A stretch of 64,000 nt of DNA from positions 1,798,001 through 1,862,000 of the forward strand of contig NZ_JSYM01000001.1 of the NCBI RefSeq assembly GCF_000812945.1, read 5' to 3'. This DNA is from Flavobacterium sp. AED. Lineage in GTDB: Bacteria > Bacteroidota > Bacteroidia > Flavobacteriales > Flavobacteriaceae. Position numbers and translations under genes: made by a program. This document shows positions 1 through 10,187 of this stretch, in pieces; the first letter of the stretch is position 1; each line of letters begins with the position of its first letter. The notes under the pieces are model-generated. The model was not told the DNA's origin and did no database searches. It saw only the letters and a list, made by a program, of their open reading frames with translations.

Positions 1-2310
1 CTTATTATGTGTGAAATGCTTCATGGTTATTTAGATGATGAAAGTACTGCTTTCCCCATGAGCATTGGTTTAGGTGCTACTTGGGATACGAATCTAATGG
101 ATAAAGTGGGTAAAGTAATAGGAACCGAAGCCAGAGCTCACGGTGTTCATTTTGGCTTGGGACCCAATCTTGACGTTGGTCGCGAACCGCGTTGGGGACG
201 AGTTGCCGAAACCTTTGGGGAAGATGTTTATTTAACGGGAGAACTAGGGTTAGCGATGATTAAAGGAATGCAGGGTAATGATTTAACTTCAGACCGTTCT
301 ATTATTGCTGAACCCAAGCATTTTGCTGTACACGGAATTCCGCAAGCAGGAGGAAATTCATCGCCAGTATTGATAGGTGAGCGAAGTGCTCGTGAAGATT
401 TTTTACCTTCATTTGAAAAAGCATTTAGAAAAGGAGGCGCTTTAGGAACAATGTGTGCGTATTCGGAATTAGATGGAATTCCTTGTGCTGCCAATCATTG
501 GTTATTGACTGATGTACTTAGAAAAGAATGGGGTTTTAAAGGAATTGTGGTTTCGGATTTAGGCGCTATTAAATACCTTCAAACCACACATTATGTTGCA
601 GATTCTCCAAAAGAAAGTATCAGACAAGCCATTTCTGCCGGGGTTGATATGCAGTTTTATGATTTTACAAATGAGTTTTGGCAACAAACTATCATTGAAT
701 TGGTGAATGAAAAAAAATTGACGATGGAGCAAATAGACCGAGCTGCAGGCGGTGTTTTGAGACTTAAATTTTTATTGGGTTTATTTGAAAATCCATACAC
801 CGATAAAAACTTGATTAAGGAACGTTTTCATTCAAAAGAAAATCAGGATTTAGCATTGGAAGCAGGACATAAATCTATTGTTTTATTGAAAAATGAAAAC
901 AATATTTTGCCTTTAAATAAGGATATAAAAACAATCGCAGTTATTGGTCCTAATGCAAATGCTTCAAGATTGGGCGGATATTCAGTAAAAAACAAAGTTG
1001 GAACTACAATTTTAGAAGGGATTCAACAAGTTGTTGGTACAAAAGCAAATGTACTTTATGAAGAAGGGGTTTCTCTTATAGTGAAAGGACAGGTTATTCC
1101 ATCAAAATTTTTGTTCGCGCCAGATGAATCACAAAACGGATTAAAAGGAGAATATTTTAATAATAGAAATTTAGAAGGAAATCCAGCATTAACGCGTATT
1201 GACAATCAATTAGAATTCGATTGGCCGTGGTCACCGGGTGATGGAGTCAGTGATGATGATTTCTCTATTCGTTGGACCGGTTATATAAAATCAGAAAAGG
1301 CATTTGATGGTTGGTTGGGTTTAAGTTCTGATGATGGAATTAGAATGTGGATTGACGATCAATTGGTTATCGATAATTGGACAAAAGGAGCAACCAATAT
1401 GGTCACTACTCCAAAGAATATTGAAGCGGGTAAAAAATATAAAGTTCGCATAGAAATGTGGGAAGGAGGCTGGGGAGCCAGAGCGCACTTGCGTTGGAAT
1501 TTAGAAAAAGTAAATTTTCAGCCTGCAATTGATATTGCTAAAAAAGCCGATATCGCTATTGTTGTTTTAGGGGAATCGAATGAATTGGTAGAGGAAAATA
1601 GAGATGTGGCTACTTTAGATTTACATGGTATGCAACAAGAACTGATTGAAGCCATTCAACAAACGGGAACTCCGGTAGTTTGTGTATTGTTAAACGGTCG
1701 TCCGCTTTCTGTAAATTGGATAAATGAAAATATTCCTGCCGTTGTTGAAGCTTGGTTTCCGGGTGAAGCAGGAGGAAAAGCGGTTGCCGATGTTTTATTT
1801 GGAGATTATAATCCAGGAGGGAAACTTCCTATTACCTTTCCTAAATCGGTTGGGCAGTTGCCTATTTATTACAATCAGAAGCCTTCGGCCATTCATAGGT
1901 ATGTGACTGAAAGTGAAAATCCATTGTATACTTTTGGATATGGATTGAGTTATACCACATTTGAATATTCAAATCTTTCAATAAGTGCCGCAGCAATTAA
2001 TGCTGACGGAGAATTAAAAGTTAGTGTAAATGTGAAAAATACAGGAAATTATGATGGAGATGAAGTGGTACAATTATATATTAATGATGTTTATAGTAGT
2101 GTAACCACGCCATTGAAAACATTAAAAGGTTTTGAAAGAGTATTCATTAAAAAAGGCGAAACAAAACAAGTAACATTCACATTAACTCCTGATGAATTGG
2201 CTATTTGGAATCGTGAAATGAAAAGAGTGGTGGAGCCAGGTGATTTTGAAGTAATGGTTGGAGGCAATTCGGTTGATTTACTTAAAACAAATTTTAAGGT
2301 TTTGAATTAA
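1..2310 (+). CDS. Glycoside hydrolase family 3 beta-glucosidase-like enzyme with PA14 insert (5' partial)
   Basis: The reading frame is open from the window edge (codons for L-I precede the first Met at 7), so the N-terminus, including any signal peptide, is missing. Numbering from that Met, the GH3 N-terminal barrel shows GPNLDVGREPRWGR (about 52-65), KHFAVHG (104-110) and VVSDLGAI (181-188); D184 in SD is the expected catalytic nucleophile. A PA14 carbohydrate-binding domain (about 375-515; GEYFNN, SSDDGIRMWID) interrupts the GH3 C-terminal domain, as in many bacterial beta-glucosidases. A fibronectin-III-like domain closes the protein (about 670-760). It probably removes terminal beta-linked glucose or a similar sugar in the periplasm or at the surface. 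It lies just before a SusC/SusD pair, which fits a polysaccharide utilization locus. The exact substrate cannot be read from the sequence. Confidence 0.93.
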   Translation, partial: LIMCEMLHGYLDDESTAFPMSIGLGATWDTNLMDKVGKVIGTEARAHGVHFGLGPNLDVGREPRWGRVAETFGEDVYLTGELGLAMIKGMQGNDLTSDRSIIAEPKHFAVHGIPQAGGNSSPVLIGERSAREDFLPSFEKAFRKGGALGTMCAYSELDGIPCAANHWLLTDVLRKEWGFKGIVVSDLGAIKYLQTTHYVADSPKESIRQAISAGVDMQFYDFTNEFWQQTIIELVNEKKLTMEQIDRAAGGVLRLKFLLGLFENPYTDKNLIKERFHSKENQDLALEAGHKSIVLLKNENNILPLNKDIKTIAVIGPNANASRLGGYSVKNKVGTTILEGIQQVVGTKANVLYEEGVSLIVKGQVIPSKFLFAPDESQNGLKGEYFNNRNLEGNPALTRIDNQLEFDWPWSPGDGVSDDDFSIRWTGYIKSEKAFDGWLGLSSDDGIRMWIDDQLVIDNWTKGATNMVTTPKNIEAGKKYKVRIEMWEGGWGARAHLRWNLEKVNFQPAIDIAKKADIAIVVLGESNELVEENRDVATLDLHGMQQELIEAIQQTGTPVVCVLLNGRPLSVNWINENIPAVVEAWFPGEAGGKAVADVLFGDYNPGGKLPITFPKSVGQLPIYYNQKPSAIHRYVTESENPLYTFGYGLSYTTFEYSNLSISAAAINADGELKVSVNVKNTGNYDGDEVVQLYINDVYSSVTTPLKTLKGFERVFIKKGETKQVTFTLTPDELAIWNREMKRVVEPGDFEVMVGGNSVDLLKTNFKVLN

Positions 2311-2367
2311 TTGAATGTGTTTATAAAAGAAATTGTTAAAATTTTAACAATAATTTAGCAATAACAG

Positions 2368-2410
2368 AAAAACATTAATCTTGAATTTGAGATTGATGTT
2401 TTTCTTTTTT
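2368..2410 (+). terminator. Intrinsic terminator after the GH3 gene
   Basis: Arms at 2368-2381 and 2390-2403 pair over 14 bases with one G-T wobble and an 8-base loop, and the right arm runs into a T-rich tract. It lies 58 bases after the GH3 stop and separates that gene from the SusC transcript. Confidence 0.75.
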
Positions 2411-2640
2411 ATATAAGGATGGGGTTTTGTAAAATAGTTGCTAATTTGTATAATTCATTAGTAATTACGCATTATAAAAAAGCCTTAGTTATCAAAAAAC
2501 AGATAAAATTGACAAACACCTTTTCAAATTTGTTATTGGTCGAAATAATTTTCCAGTGATGTGGCATAGTTTTAAATTTAAGAAATTATTAACGTTAGGT
2601 TAACCAATTAAAAATAAATTATTAACACAAAAACCAAATT
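2411..2640 (+). promoter_or_regulatory. Leader and presumed promoter region of the susCD pair
   Basis: This 230-base AT-rich stretch holds no credible ORF. It must carry the promoter of the SusC gene because a terminator precedes it. I did not find a clean TTG-N19-TAnnTTTG promoter, which may mean that a regulator (an anti-sigma/ECF or SusR type, not in this window) is needed. The last 60 bases are a low-complexity A-rich leader typical of flavobacterial genes. Confidence 0.4.
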
Positions 2641-5600
2641 ATGATTCAAAAAGTATTTAAGTTACTGTTTGTGTTTTGCTTATTCAGCTTTCAATTTGCT
2701 AAAGCACAAACCACAGTATCAGGAAAAATTACCGATGGAAGTACTGGTATGTCATTACCAGGGGTAAATGTTGTTGTTAAAGGGACAACAAAGGGGATTT
2801 CGAGCGATTTTGAAGGGAAGTACAGTATTAATGTTCCAAATCGGTCAGCGATTTTAGTATTTTCTTATGTAGGTTATACTGAAAAAGAAGTTACTGTTTC
2901 TGGTTCAACTACTGTAAATGTTTCTATGTCAGAAAACGCAAATCAGTTAGGAGAAGTAGTAGTAACAGCTTTGGGTATTTCTAAAGATCAAAGAAAATTA
3001 GGTTATGCTGTAACTACTGTAGGTGGGGATAACTTAGACAAAGCTAGAGAAACGAACGTAGCTAATGGTTTAGCAGGTCGTGTTTCAGGTCTTGTAGTTA
3101 GAGGTACTAATAGTGGTGCCGGTGGAACATCAAAAGTTCTTTTAAGAGGTATATCAGGTATCACTAGTGGAGGTTCTCCATTATTTGTTATTGATGGTAT
3201 TCCAATTGATAACACACAAAGAGGTTCTGCAGGAGAATGGGGTGGAGCTGACCAAGGGGATGGTATTGGTAATATCAATCCAGATGATATTGAGAAAATG
3301 ACAGTTCTTAAAGGTCAGTCAGCATCAGCTCTTTATGGTGCTAGAGCTGTAAATGGGGTTATTATTATTACTACTAAAAAAGGTAAAAAAGGGGGTGATT
3401 ACTCTATTACTTTTAATTCTAATTTCATGGCTGACGCACCAGTTGATTATACTGATTTTCAAGATCAATATGGTCAAGGTACAGGTGGTTCAAAACCTTT
3501 AACTGCAGGTGCTGCATTAGCAACAAACAGAAATTCCTGGGGAGGAAAATTAGATGGTAGTCCAGTAATTGGTTTTGACGGTAAACAATATTTGTACAGT
3601 AAAGCTAAAGAAAGTTATATCGATTTTTATAGAACAGGAACTAACCTTACCAATACTGTTTCTGTTTCTAAAGGTGTTGGAAATGGAGCATTTCGTTTGT
3701 CATTCTCTAATTTAGATTCTAAATCTATTGTGCCTAATAGTGGTCTTAAACGTACTACGATAAATTTGAGCGCAGATCAAAACATTACGGATAAATTAAA
3801 TGTGGCTGCTTCTATAAATTACACAGATGAAAGATCAAATAATAGACCTTTTTTAAGTGATGGTCCTAAAAATCCAAATAACTTTTTATTCTTGGCTCCC
3901 AATGTAGATCATAATATTTTTGCTCCGGGTTATGACCCAGTAACTGGTGCTGAGGTTGTTTTTAGTGATGATAATTATGTGACAAATCCTTATTTTATAG
4001 TTAATCAAGGGGTTGAGGATCCTACAAGAAAAAGAACCATTTCTGTATTATCAACTAAATATAGCTTTACCGATAATATCTATGCCATGGTAAGATTAGG
4101 AAATGATGTTTCTAATGATACAGAATTTAGTGTTAATCCATGGGGATTAGATTATACTACTAATAAACGTGGAAGCTTGGATAGTAAAGGTCAATCTACC
4201 CGTTCTGAGTTAAATCTTGATGGACTTTTTGGAGCTAAATTTAAAGTTGGCAGTGATTTCTCAATAGATGCATTAGCAGGTGCTAATATTAGACAAAATA
4301 AATATGAAAGAATTAAAATAGGTGGTGGTCCATTCGTTTTACCTTATTTATATACTCCAAACAATGTAGTTAATATTAATAGAGAGTATAATTATACAGG
4401 AAGTGAAAGTCACTCTGCATTTTATTCTTTTGATTTTGGATATAAAAAATATTTAACATTATCTACAACAGGTCGTTATGATGTTTATTCTTCATTGTCT
4501 TCTGCAGCGTCTTCTAATAATGGAGTATTTACACCATCAGTTTCTGGAGCGTTTGTTTTCAATGATTTATTGCATATCGATGCGTTAGATTTTGGTAAAG
4601 TAAGATTATCTTATGCGGTAACAAGTGGTGAAGCTACTCCTTATACGAATTCTTTATATTTCAATTCAGGGAATTCATTAGTAAGTAATGGTGTAAGTTA
4701 TTCTACGGGTTCAATTCCTTCAACTCTTCCAACTCTTTTAAAACCATTTACGGTAGACGAGATAGAATTAGGTTTAGATCTTAGATTCTTAAAAAGCAGA
4801 TTAACATTTGATTTATCTTATTATCAAAAAACTTCTCATGATGAGATTTTAAATGCGGAATACAGTAGATCTACTGGATTTGCTACAGGTGTAGTTGCAA
4901 GTGCTTCTATCCAAAATAAAGGTTTAGAAATTGCTGTAACAGGTGTTCCTGTAAAAACAGATAATTTTACTTGGACAACTAGTTTGAATACTACCAATTT
5001 TAAAAACAAAGTATTGGCTACTAATGCAGATGCTACTCCAATCGTTTTAGGAAGTAATCGTGGAACTTTAGGAAATGCTGTTACTGCTTATGTAGTAGGT
5101 GCAGCTGGTCCGCAAATTAGAGCGTATGATTATGCTTATAATACAGATGGAAGTATTCAAGTTGATGCTGCTGGTTTACCAGTAAGAGGGGAGTTTAAAA
5201 ACTTCGGTTCTGTTTTACCAACTTTTTATGGTGGATGGAATAATGAATTCAAATACAAAAACTTTAATCTTGCATTCTTAGTTGATTTTAATTACGGTAA
5301 TAAAGTAATTTCTGCTACTGAATACTACTCTCGTTTAAGAGGATTGAATCAAGCTACATTAGTAGGTAGAGAAACAGGTGTTACAAATAGTGGAATTACT
5401 GCTACAGCTGAAAATTATTATCAAGCAGAAGCTCGCAACATTACAAGTACAAGTGTTGTTAGCGGGGATTTTATCAAACTTAGACAATTATCATTTGGAT
5501 ATGCTTTCCCTAAAAGTGTAATGGGTAAAATCTCATTCTTGGAAGGAATTGATGTTTCATTTGTAGCCAGAAATCTTGCTATCCTAATGCGTAAAGCGGA

Positions 5601-5715
5601 TAATATTGATCCAGAAAGTAGTTTTGGTTCTAATGTGAAATATTACGGAATTGAAGGGACTAGTTTACCTTCAACAAGGTCTTTTGGTCTAAATGTTAAC
5701 TTTAAAATAAAATAA
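2641..5715 (+). CDS. SusC/RagA-family TonB-dependent outer-membrane transporter
   Basis: 1024 residues, the usual SusC size. A signal peptide (about 1-22, ending FAKAQ) is followed by a carboxypeptidase-D regulatory-like domain (about 25-110; SGKITDGSTGMSLPGVNVVV). Next comes the plug, with ANGLAGRVSGLVVRG, the family motif SPLFVIDGIPID (about 180-191) and SASALYGARAVNGVIIIT. The remainder is a beta-barrel rich in alternating aromatic strands that ends in an amphipathic strand (GLNVNFKIK). In this family the barrel imports oligosaccharides using energy from TonB, with the SusD lipoprotein acting as a lid. The next gene begins two bases after the stop, so the pair is co-transcribed. The substrate is unknown; the neighbouring GH3 suggests a beta-glucan or similar glycan. 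Confidence 0.95.
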   Translation: MIQKVFKLLFVFCLFSFQFAKAQTTVSGKITDGSTGMSLPGVNVVVKGTTKGISSDFEGKYSINVPNRSAILVFSYVGYTEKEVTVSGSTTVNVSMSENANQLGEVVVTALGISKDQRKLGYAVTTVGGDNLDKARETNVANGLAGRVSGLVVRGTNSGAGGTSKVLLRGISGITSGGSPLFVIDGIPIDNTQRGSAGEWGGADQGDGIGNINPDDIEKMTVLKGQSASALYGARAVNGVIIITTKKGKKGGDYSITFNSNFMADAPVDYTDFQDQYGQGTGGSKPLTAGAALATNRNSWGGKLDGSPVIGFDGKQYLYSKAKESYIDFYRTGTNLTNTVSVSKGVGNGAFRLSFSNLDSKSIVPNSGLKRTTINLSADQNITDKLNVAASINYTDERSNNRPFLSDGPKNPNNFLFLAPNVDHNIFAPGYDPVTGAEVVFSDDNYVTNPYFIVNQGVEDPTRKRTISVLSTKYSFTDNIYAMVRLGNDVSNDTEFSVNPWGLDYTTNKRGSLDSKGQSTRSELNLDGLFGAKFKVGSDFSIDALAGANIRQNKYERIKIGGGPFVLPYLYTPNNVVNINREYNYTGSESHSAFYSFDFGYKKYLTLSTTGRYDVYSSLSSAASSNNGVFTPSVSGAFVFNDLLHIDALDFGKVRLSYAVTSGEATPYTNSLYFNSGNSLVSNGVSYSTGSIPSTLPTLLKPFTVDEIELGLDLRFLKSRLTFDLSYYQKTSHDEILNAEYSRSTGFATGVVASASIQNKGLEIAVTGVPVKTDNFTWTTSLNTTNFKNKVLATNADATPIVLGSNRGTLGNAVTAYVVGAAGPQIRAYDYAYNTDGSIQVDAAGLPVRGEFKNFGSVLPTFYGGWNNEFKYKNFNLAFLVDFNYGNKVISATEYYSRLRGLNQATLVGRETGVTNSGITATAENYYQAEARNITSTSVVSGDFIKLRQLSFGYAFPKSVMGKISFLEGIDVSFVARNLAILMRKADNIDPESSFGSNVKYYGIEGTSLPSTRSFGLNVNFKIK

Positions 5716-5717
5716 TT

Positions 5718-7313
5718 ATGACTAAATATATTAAAATATTGTTCGTTGTTGTTAGTGGTTTGCTAATTTCATGCGATAGTAATTTCCAAGAAATTAATAC
5801 CGATCCAACTAAAGCAGGATCAGAAATATTTGATCCCAATCTACTTTTACCAAGAGCTCTTTATGATTATGGACAAAGAACTGTAGGTTACGAGGGTCCA
5901 ATCTTATTTCAAAGTATGTGGGTACAACTTTTAGCATCACCTTCAACTGGAGGAGCTAATTATTATGATGGTGGAGATAAATATGTTACTACTGGTGGTA
6001 CATATGATTATGTTCAAAGAATTTGGAATGGAGTTTATACTGCAGCTTCAACTGCTAATCAAATGTCTAAATTAGCAACTCAAAAAGACATGCCAAATTT
6101 AGCTGCTATTGGAACAATTGTAAAAATCATGTCTATTTCTTATATTTCAGATGTATATGGTGATGTTCCTTATTCTGAGGCTTTAATGTTAGATGCAAGT
6201 GTTTCTCAACCAAAATACGACAAACAACAAGATTTATATCCTCAAATGTTAGCTGATTTAGATGCTGCAATAGCAACTTTAGATGTTTCTAAAGATAAAC
6301 CAACAAGTGATATTTATTATGGTGGTAATATTGCTAAATGGCGTTCTTTTGGTTATTCATTGATGTTAAAAATGGCAATGAGATTAACAGCTGCCGATGC
6401 TGCTAATGCTAAAAAGTATGCTGAAAAAGCGGCTGCTGGTGGAGTTTTTGCTTCAGTTGCTGACGAAGCTATTTCTCCTACTGATGATGCAGATGGTTTT
6501 GATAATGGTAATGGAGCTTCTTTCACTGTATCTGCAGATGTTTATGAAGTACGTTGGTCAAAAACATTGATTGATTATTTAAAATCTAACAATGATTTAC
6601 GTTTACCTGTTGTTGCTGAAGTTCCAGGTGCTGGACTTGCTGCGAATTATTTATATACAGGTGGTAATACAAGTACAGCTGCTCAAATAGGGTTTCCTAA
6701 TGGGTATGATACTAAAGGAGGATCTAGAGATGTAAGTTTAGAGCCTAATTATCCAGGTGCTACAGGTACAGGTGGTGATGTTGCTGCAATTGGTAATTAT
6801 TCTAGACCTACACCTATGTATAGAAATAGAACTACTCCAGTTTTTGTTCTTACTTATGCACAAGTACAATTGTTATTAGCTGAAGCGGCAGTAAGAGGAT
6901 ATTCTGTATCAGGAACTGCATCTCAGTACTTTAATAATGGATTAGTAGGTGCAATGATAACTTTGAATAAATTTGGTGGAACTCAAATTACGAATGCTGA
7001 CGCTGTTTTTTACGCTGCTGCACATCCTTTGAATGTTACTTCAACTGCTGCTTCTTTGAAAATGATCAATGAGCAAATTTGGGCAACTACTGGCTTAACC
7101 GGTAACTGGGTTGAAGCTTGGAACAACTGGAAAAGATCTGATTTCCCTGTTCTTACACCGGTAAATTACACTGGAAACTTTAGTTCAGGACAAATTCCTA
7201 CAAGACAAGTTTATCCGTCTACTGAAGGAAGTAATAATACAGCTAGTTATAATGCAGCTGTTTCTAATATGGGTGGAGACACTTGGATTACAAAAATCTG
7301 GTGGGACAAATAA
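5718..7313 (+). CDS. SusD/RagB-family surface glycan-binding lipoprotein
   Basis: 531 residues. It starts two bases after the SusC stop. The N-terminus is a lipoprotein signal (VVSGLLISC, lipid-modified Cys at about residue 19). The body has the SusD features: an N-terminal helical segment with NTDPTKA, a tetratricopeptide-like helical core, and near residue 390 the conserved helix YAQVQLLLAEAAVRGY. It resembles the SusD-like_2 subgroup. It would sit on the cell surface, bind the glycan and close over the partner SusC barrel. A strong terminator follows, so the two genes form one transcript. Confidence in the family is high; the ligand is unknown. Confidence 0.93.
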   Translation: MTKYIKILFVVVSGLLISCDSNFQEINTDPTKAGSEIFDPNLLLPRALYDYGQRTVGYEGPILFQSMWVQLLASPSTGGANYYDGGDKYVTTGGTYDYVQRIWNGVYTAASTANQMSKLATQKDMPNLAAIGTIVKIMSISYISDVYGDVPYSEALMLDASVSQPKYDKQQDLYPQMLADLDAAIATLDVSKDKPTSDIYYGGNIAKWRSFGYSLMLKMAMRLTAADAANAKKYAEKAAAGGVFASVADEAISPTDDADGFDNGNGASFTVSADVYEVRWSKTLIDYLKSNNDLRLPVVAEVPGAGLAANYLYTGGNTSTAAQIGFPNGYDTKGGSRDVSLEPNYPGATGTGGDVAAIGNYSRPTPMYRNRTTPVFVLTYAQVQLLLAEAAVRGYSVSGTASQYFNNGLVGAMITLNKFGGTQITNADAVFYAAAHPLNVTSTAASLKMINEQIWATTGLTGNWVEAWNNWKRSDFPVLTPVNYTGNFSSGQIPTRQVYPSTEGSNNTASYNAAVSNMGGDTWITKIWWDK

Positions 7314-7340
7314 TAAGTTGATTTTTTGAAAAGTAATTCT

Positions 7341-7379
7341 GTTAAAAGGAGAGGTAACTCTCCTTTTAACTTTTTTTTC
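7341..7379 (+). terminator. Strong intrinsic terminator after susD-like gene
   Basis: A perfect 13-base stem (7341-7353 with 7358-7370) with a GTAA loop is followed by eight Ts. Confidence 0.93.
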
Positions 7380-7770
7380 AATTTTATTGTCAAAAAAATA
7401 AACAGTTACGCTCTCTTTTTATTTAATCTGTTGGAAATTCAATAGTACTAATTTTTGGCTATTACTATTGTTTAAAAAAAAATATTAGGCTATAAATAGT
7501 TCATCTTCATATCAATCTGCTCTTCATTTACAAAATGCAGATGCATATTGTATAGAGTTATGTTCTGAATTAGCGATATGAAATCTTCATAATGTTTTGT
7601 TTAAAAATAAAAAAAACAGTTGTTAATATATAGAGTTGGGCTGTCAAGCAATAGTCACCATATTAGTATGTGACGCTATTCCTTTTAGAAAATAGAAACA
7701 CTAAAGAATTGAAAAAATAAAATCTAATAATCGAATACCTATAAATTAAAATTATAAAATAATAATTATT
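7380..7770 (+). promoter_or_regulatory. 391-base gap upstream of sugar transporter; possible operator
   Basis: No ORF of note. The only structure I see is an imperfect inverted repeat at 7650-7680 (AATAGTCAC and GTGACGCTATT around an 11-base centre). It is placed about 90 bases before the transporter start and could be a binding site for a regulator. The last 60 bases are A/T-rich leader. Confidence 0.35.
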
Positions 7771-9120
7771 ATGGCTAGCAGTAACCAATTAGTAGCACAG
7801 GAAAAAAACACCACATTAATTCCAATTATGATAATTGGAGGACTATTTTTCATTTTTGGATTCGTAACCTGGATTAACGGTGCATTAATTCCTTTTATGA
7901 AAACGATAAACGAATTAACATCAGCTCAATCACTATTAGTAGCATCAGCGTCCTATATCTCTTTTGTAGTTATGGCCTTGCCGGCATCTTACATTTTAGC
8001 AAAGATTGGCTATAAAAAAGGAATGTCTTTAGGATTGTTTGTAATGGGAATAGGAGCTTTAGTATTTATACCTGCCGCCGAGGCAAGAACCTATTGGATG
8101 TTTTTAACCGGTATCTTTATTCAAGGTACTGGGATGACCTTATTGCAAACGGCATCAAACCCTTATATTACTATTTTAGGACCTATTGACAGCGCGGCTA
8201 AACGTATCGCAATTATGGGAATTGCGAATAAGATAGCTGGAGCTTTAGGGTCTCTTATTTTTGGAGCCCTTTTATTATCTGGAATAGATGAAATTAAAGA
8301 AAAACTAAATGTTGTCGATGCTGCCCAAAAAGTACAATTGTTAGATACTATGGCAGATAGTGTTGTGGTTCCGTATGTAATAATGGCAATTGTTTTATTT
8401 GTTTTAGGTCTTTTAATACGAAAAGCACCTTTACCAGATGTAGAAGCTGAACCTATCGAAGCACCAAAAGAGGGTGAAACCACAAAAACGAGTATTTTTC
8501 AATTCCCTCATTTGTGGTTAGGTGTATTAACTCTTTTTATGTATGTTGGGGTTGAGGTTATTGCAGGAGACACCATTATAGCGTATGGTATTGCTCTAAA
8601 TTTTCCTGTAGCGGAAGCTAAATTTTTCACCACACTTACATTAATGGCTATGGTAGCAACTTATGGTTTTGGAGTATTTTTAATTCCAAAATACATTAGT
8701 CAAGCCCTTGCATTAAAAGCAAGTGCAGCTTTAGGAATTGTATTGTCGTTTTGTATTGTGTTTTCTTCCGGATTTACATCTGTTTTATTTGTAGCAGCGT
8801 TGGGTATTTCAAATGCTTTGGTATGGCCGGCAATATGGCCTCTAACTTTAAAAGGATTAGGTAAGTTTACTAAAACCGCTTCTGCATTATTGATTATGGC
8901 TATTTCTGGAGGAGCAGTAATTCCACCTTTATATGGGAAATTAGTTGATTCCAATAAAGAGGAGTTTATTGCCCAAGGAATGAGTGATGCAATGGCGACA
9001 GCAAATGCTTCCACAAAGGGATATTGGATTTTATTACCGTGTTATATTATTGTATTATATTATGCCATTGCAGGACATAAGTTAGGATTAAAGAAAAACC
9101 AATTGTCAGTAAAAAACTAA
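7771..9120 (+). CDS. MFS sugar transporter, FucP/GluP (FHS) type
   Basis: 449 residues with about 12 hydrophobic segments. The first helix carries FFIFGFVTWINGALIPF and the second half of the N-terminal bundle has GTGMTLLQTASNPYI, both typical of the fucose/glucose/galactose:H+ symporter (FHS) family. A central hydrophilic loop (about 228-246; EAEPIEAPKEGE) separates the two six-helix bundles. It would import monosaccharide released by the neighbouring enzymes across the inner membrane. The next gene starts 20 bases after its stop and is probably in the same transcript. Fucose, glucose and galactose cannot be told apart from the sequence alone. Confidence 0.9.
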   Translation: MASSNQLVAQEKNTTLIPIMIIGGLFFIFGFVTWINGALIPFMKTINELTSAQSLLVASASYISFVVMALPASYILAKIGYKKGMSLGLFVMGIGALVFIPAAEARTYWMFLTGIFIQGTGMTLLQTASNPYITILGPIDSAAKRIAIMGIANKIAGALGSLIFGALLLSGIDEIKEKLNVVDAAQKVQLLDTMADSVVVPYVIMAIVLFVLGLLIRKAPLPDVEAEPIEAPKEGETTKTSIFQFPHLWLGVLTLFMYVGVEVIAGDTIIAYGIALNFPVAEAKFFTTLTLMAMVATYGFGVFLIPKYISQALALKASAALGIVLSFCIVFSSGFTSVLFVAALGISNALVWPAIWPLTLKGLGKFTKTASALLIMAISGGAVIPPLYGKLVDSNKEEFIAQGMSDAMATANASTKGYWILLPCYIIVLYYAIAGHKLGLKKNQLSVKN

Positions 9121-9140
9121 ATAGTAATTTTTAACCAACG

Positions 9141-10187
9141 ATGAGTTTAAAACTAAAGTATCTTGGAATTGTATTGGTTTTAATGTGTTTTTCTTGCTCT
9201 TCTGTACCAAAGAAGCTAAAAGCAAGTAACATCACTTCTGGTTATATAGTTGACCAACCCATAACCAGCAGTAGCCATGCGGCAACATTGGTTGAGTTTA
9301 AGCCAAACCAACTTATGGCAGCATGGTTTGGCGGGAAATATGAAGGTGCGAAAGATGTAGGGATTTATGCAGCGGTTTATAATGGGAAAATCTGGTCTAC
9401 TCCTCATAATCTTATTAAACCCTTAATATCCCAAGGAGACACATTGCCTTGTTGGAATCCGGTATTATTCAAAAGCAAAAGCCAACGTTTATATTTGTTT
9501 TACAAAGTGGGGAAAAATCCCAGAGAATGGTTTGGAGCCATGATTGTATCAAAAGATAATGGAACTACTTGGAGTATTCCAAAATACCTGCCTAAAGGGA
9601 TGCTTGGTCCTATAAAAAACAAACCTATCGAGGTAACTCCAGGTGTTATTTTGTGCGGTAGTAGTACCGAAAGTATTGATAACAAGGAATGGCGCATACA
9701 TGTAGAAACGTATACAGAAGCAACTGATAGTTGGGAGAAGATAACTGTTGAAAATAAAAAAGAATTTGATATCATTCAACCTACATTTCTTGTTCATTCT
9801 GCGAATACTATTCAGATGTTATCCAGAAGTAAGCATAATAAACTCATCAGTAGTTGGTCTACTGATAAAGGCAAACAATGGAATCACACAGACAGCCTAA
9901 ATGTTGTCAACTCAAACTCAGGAATTGATGCAATAACTTTGTCTAAAAAATCATTTTTATTGGTCAATAATCCATTACCACAAGGTAAAGACTGGTTCAA
10001 TGGGCGCAATGTTCTTGATGTAGAATACTCTAATGACGGAGTGCATTGGGAAAAGCTTTTTGATCTTGAAAATCAAGCCGAAGGAGAATTTAGTTATCCG
10101 GCTATAATTCAGACTTCAAACGGAAAAATTCATGTTTTATACACTTACAATCGAAAATACATAAAGCATGTAGCCTTTAGTATATAA
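9141..10187 (+). CDS. BNR/sialidase-like six-bladed propeller lipoprotein
   Basis: 348 residues with a lipoprotein-type leader (LVLMCFSC, Cys19). The body matches the BNR_2 (sialidase-like) propeller: SHAATLVEF at the start, AAWFGGKYEGAKDVGIYAA, Asp-box-like turns (SKDNGTTWS near 140, STDKGKQWN near 245) and a final blade with YPAIIQTSNGKIHVLYTYN. Many Bacteroidota proteins of this type are annotated as exo-alpha-sialidases, but the family also covers enzymes acting on other sugars, and I could not place a full Arg triad with Asp and Tyr/Glu. It probably acts on a glycan at the cell surface or in the periplasm and is co-transcribed with the sugar transporter. Confidence 0.75.
   Translation: MSLKLKYLGIVLVLMCFSCSSVPKKLKASNITSGYIVDQPITSSSHAATLVEFKPNQLMAAWFGGKYEGAKDVGIYAAVYNGKIWSTPHNLIKPLISQGDTLPCWNPVLFKSKSQRLYLFYKVGKNPREWFGAMIVSKDNGTTWSIPKYLPKGMLGPIKNKPIEVTPGVILCGSSTESIDNKEWRIHVETYTEATDSWEKITVENKKEFDIIQPTFLVHSANTIQMLSRSKHNKLISSWSTDKGKQWNHTDSLNVVNSNSGIDAITLSKKSFLLVNNPLPQGKDWFNGRNVLDVEYSNDGVHWEKLFDLENQAEGEFSYPAIIQTSNGKIHVLYTYNRKYIKHVAFSI

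Noticed and set aside
8163..8483. ORF on the - strand within the MFS gene
   Set aside because: Shadow of the transporter frame; no independent support.
9141..10187. Calling this gene a GH33 sialidase
   Set aside because: The Asp boxes are present, but I could not place the Arg triad and the Tyr/Glu pair needed for sialic acid cleavage.
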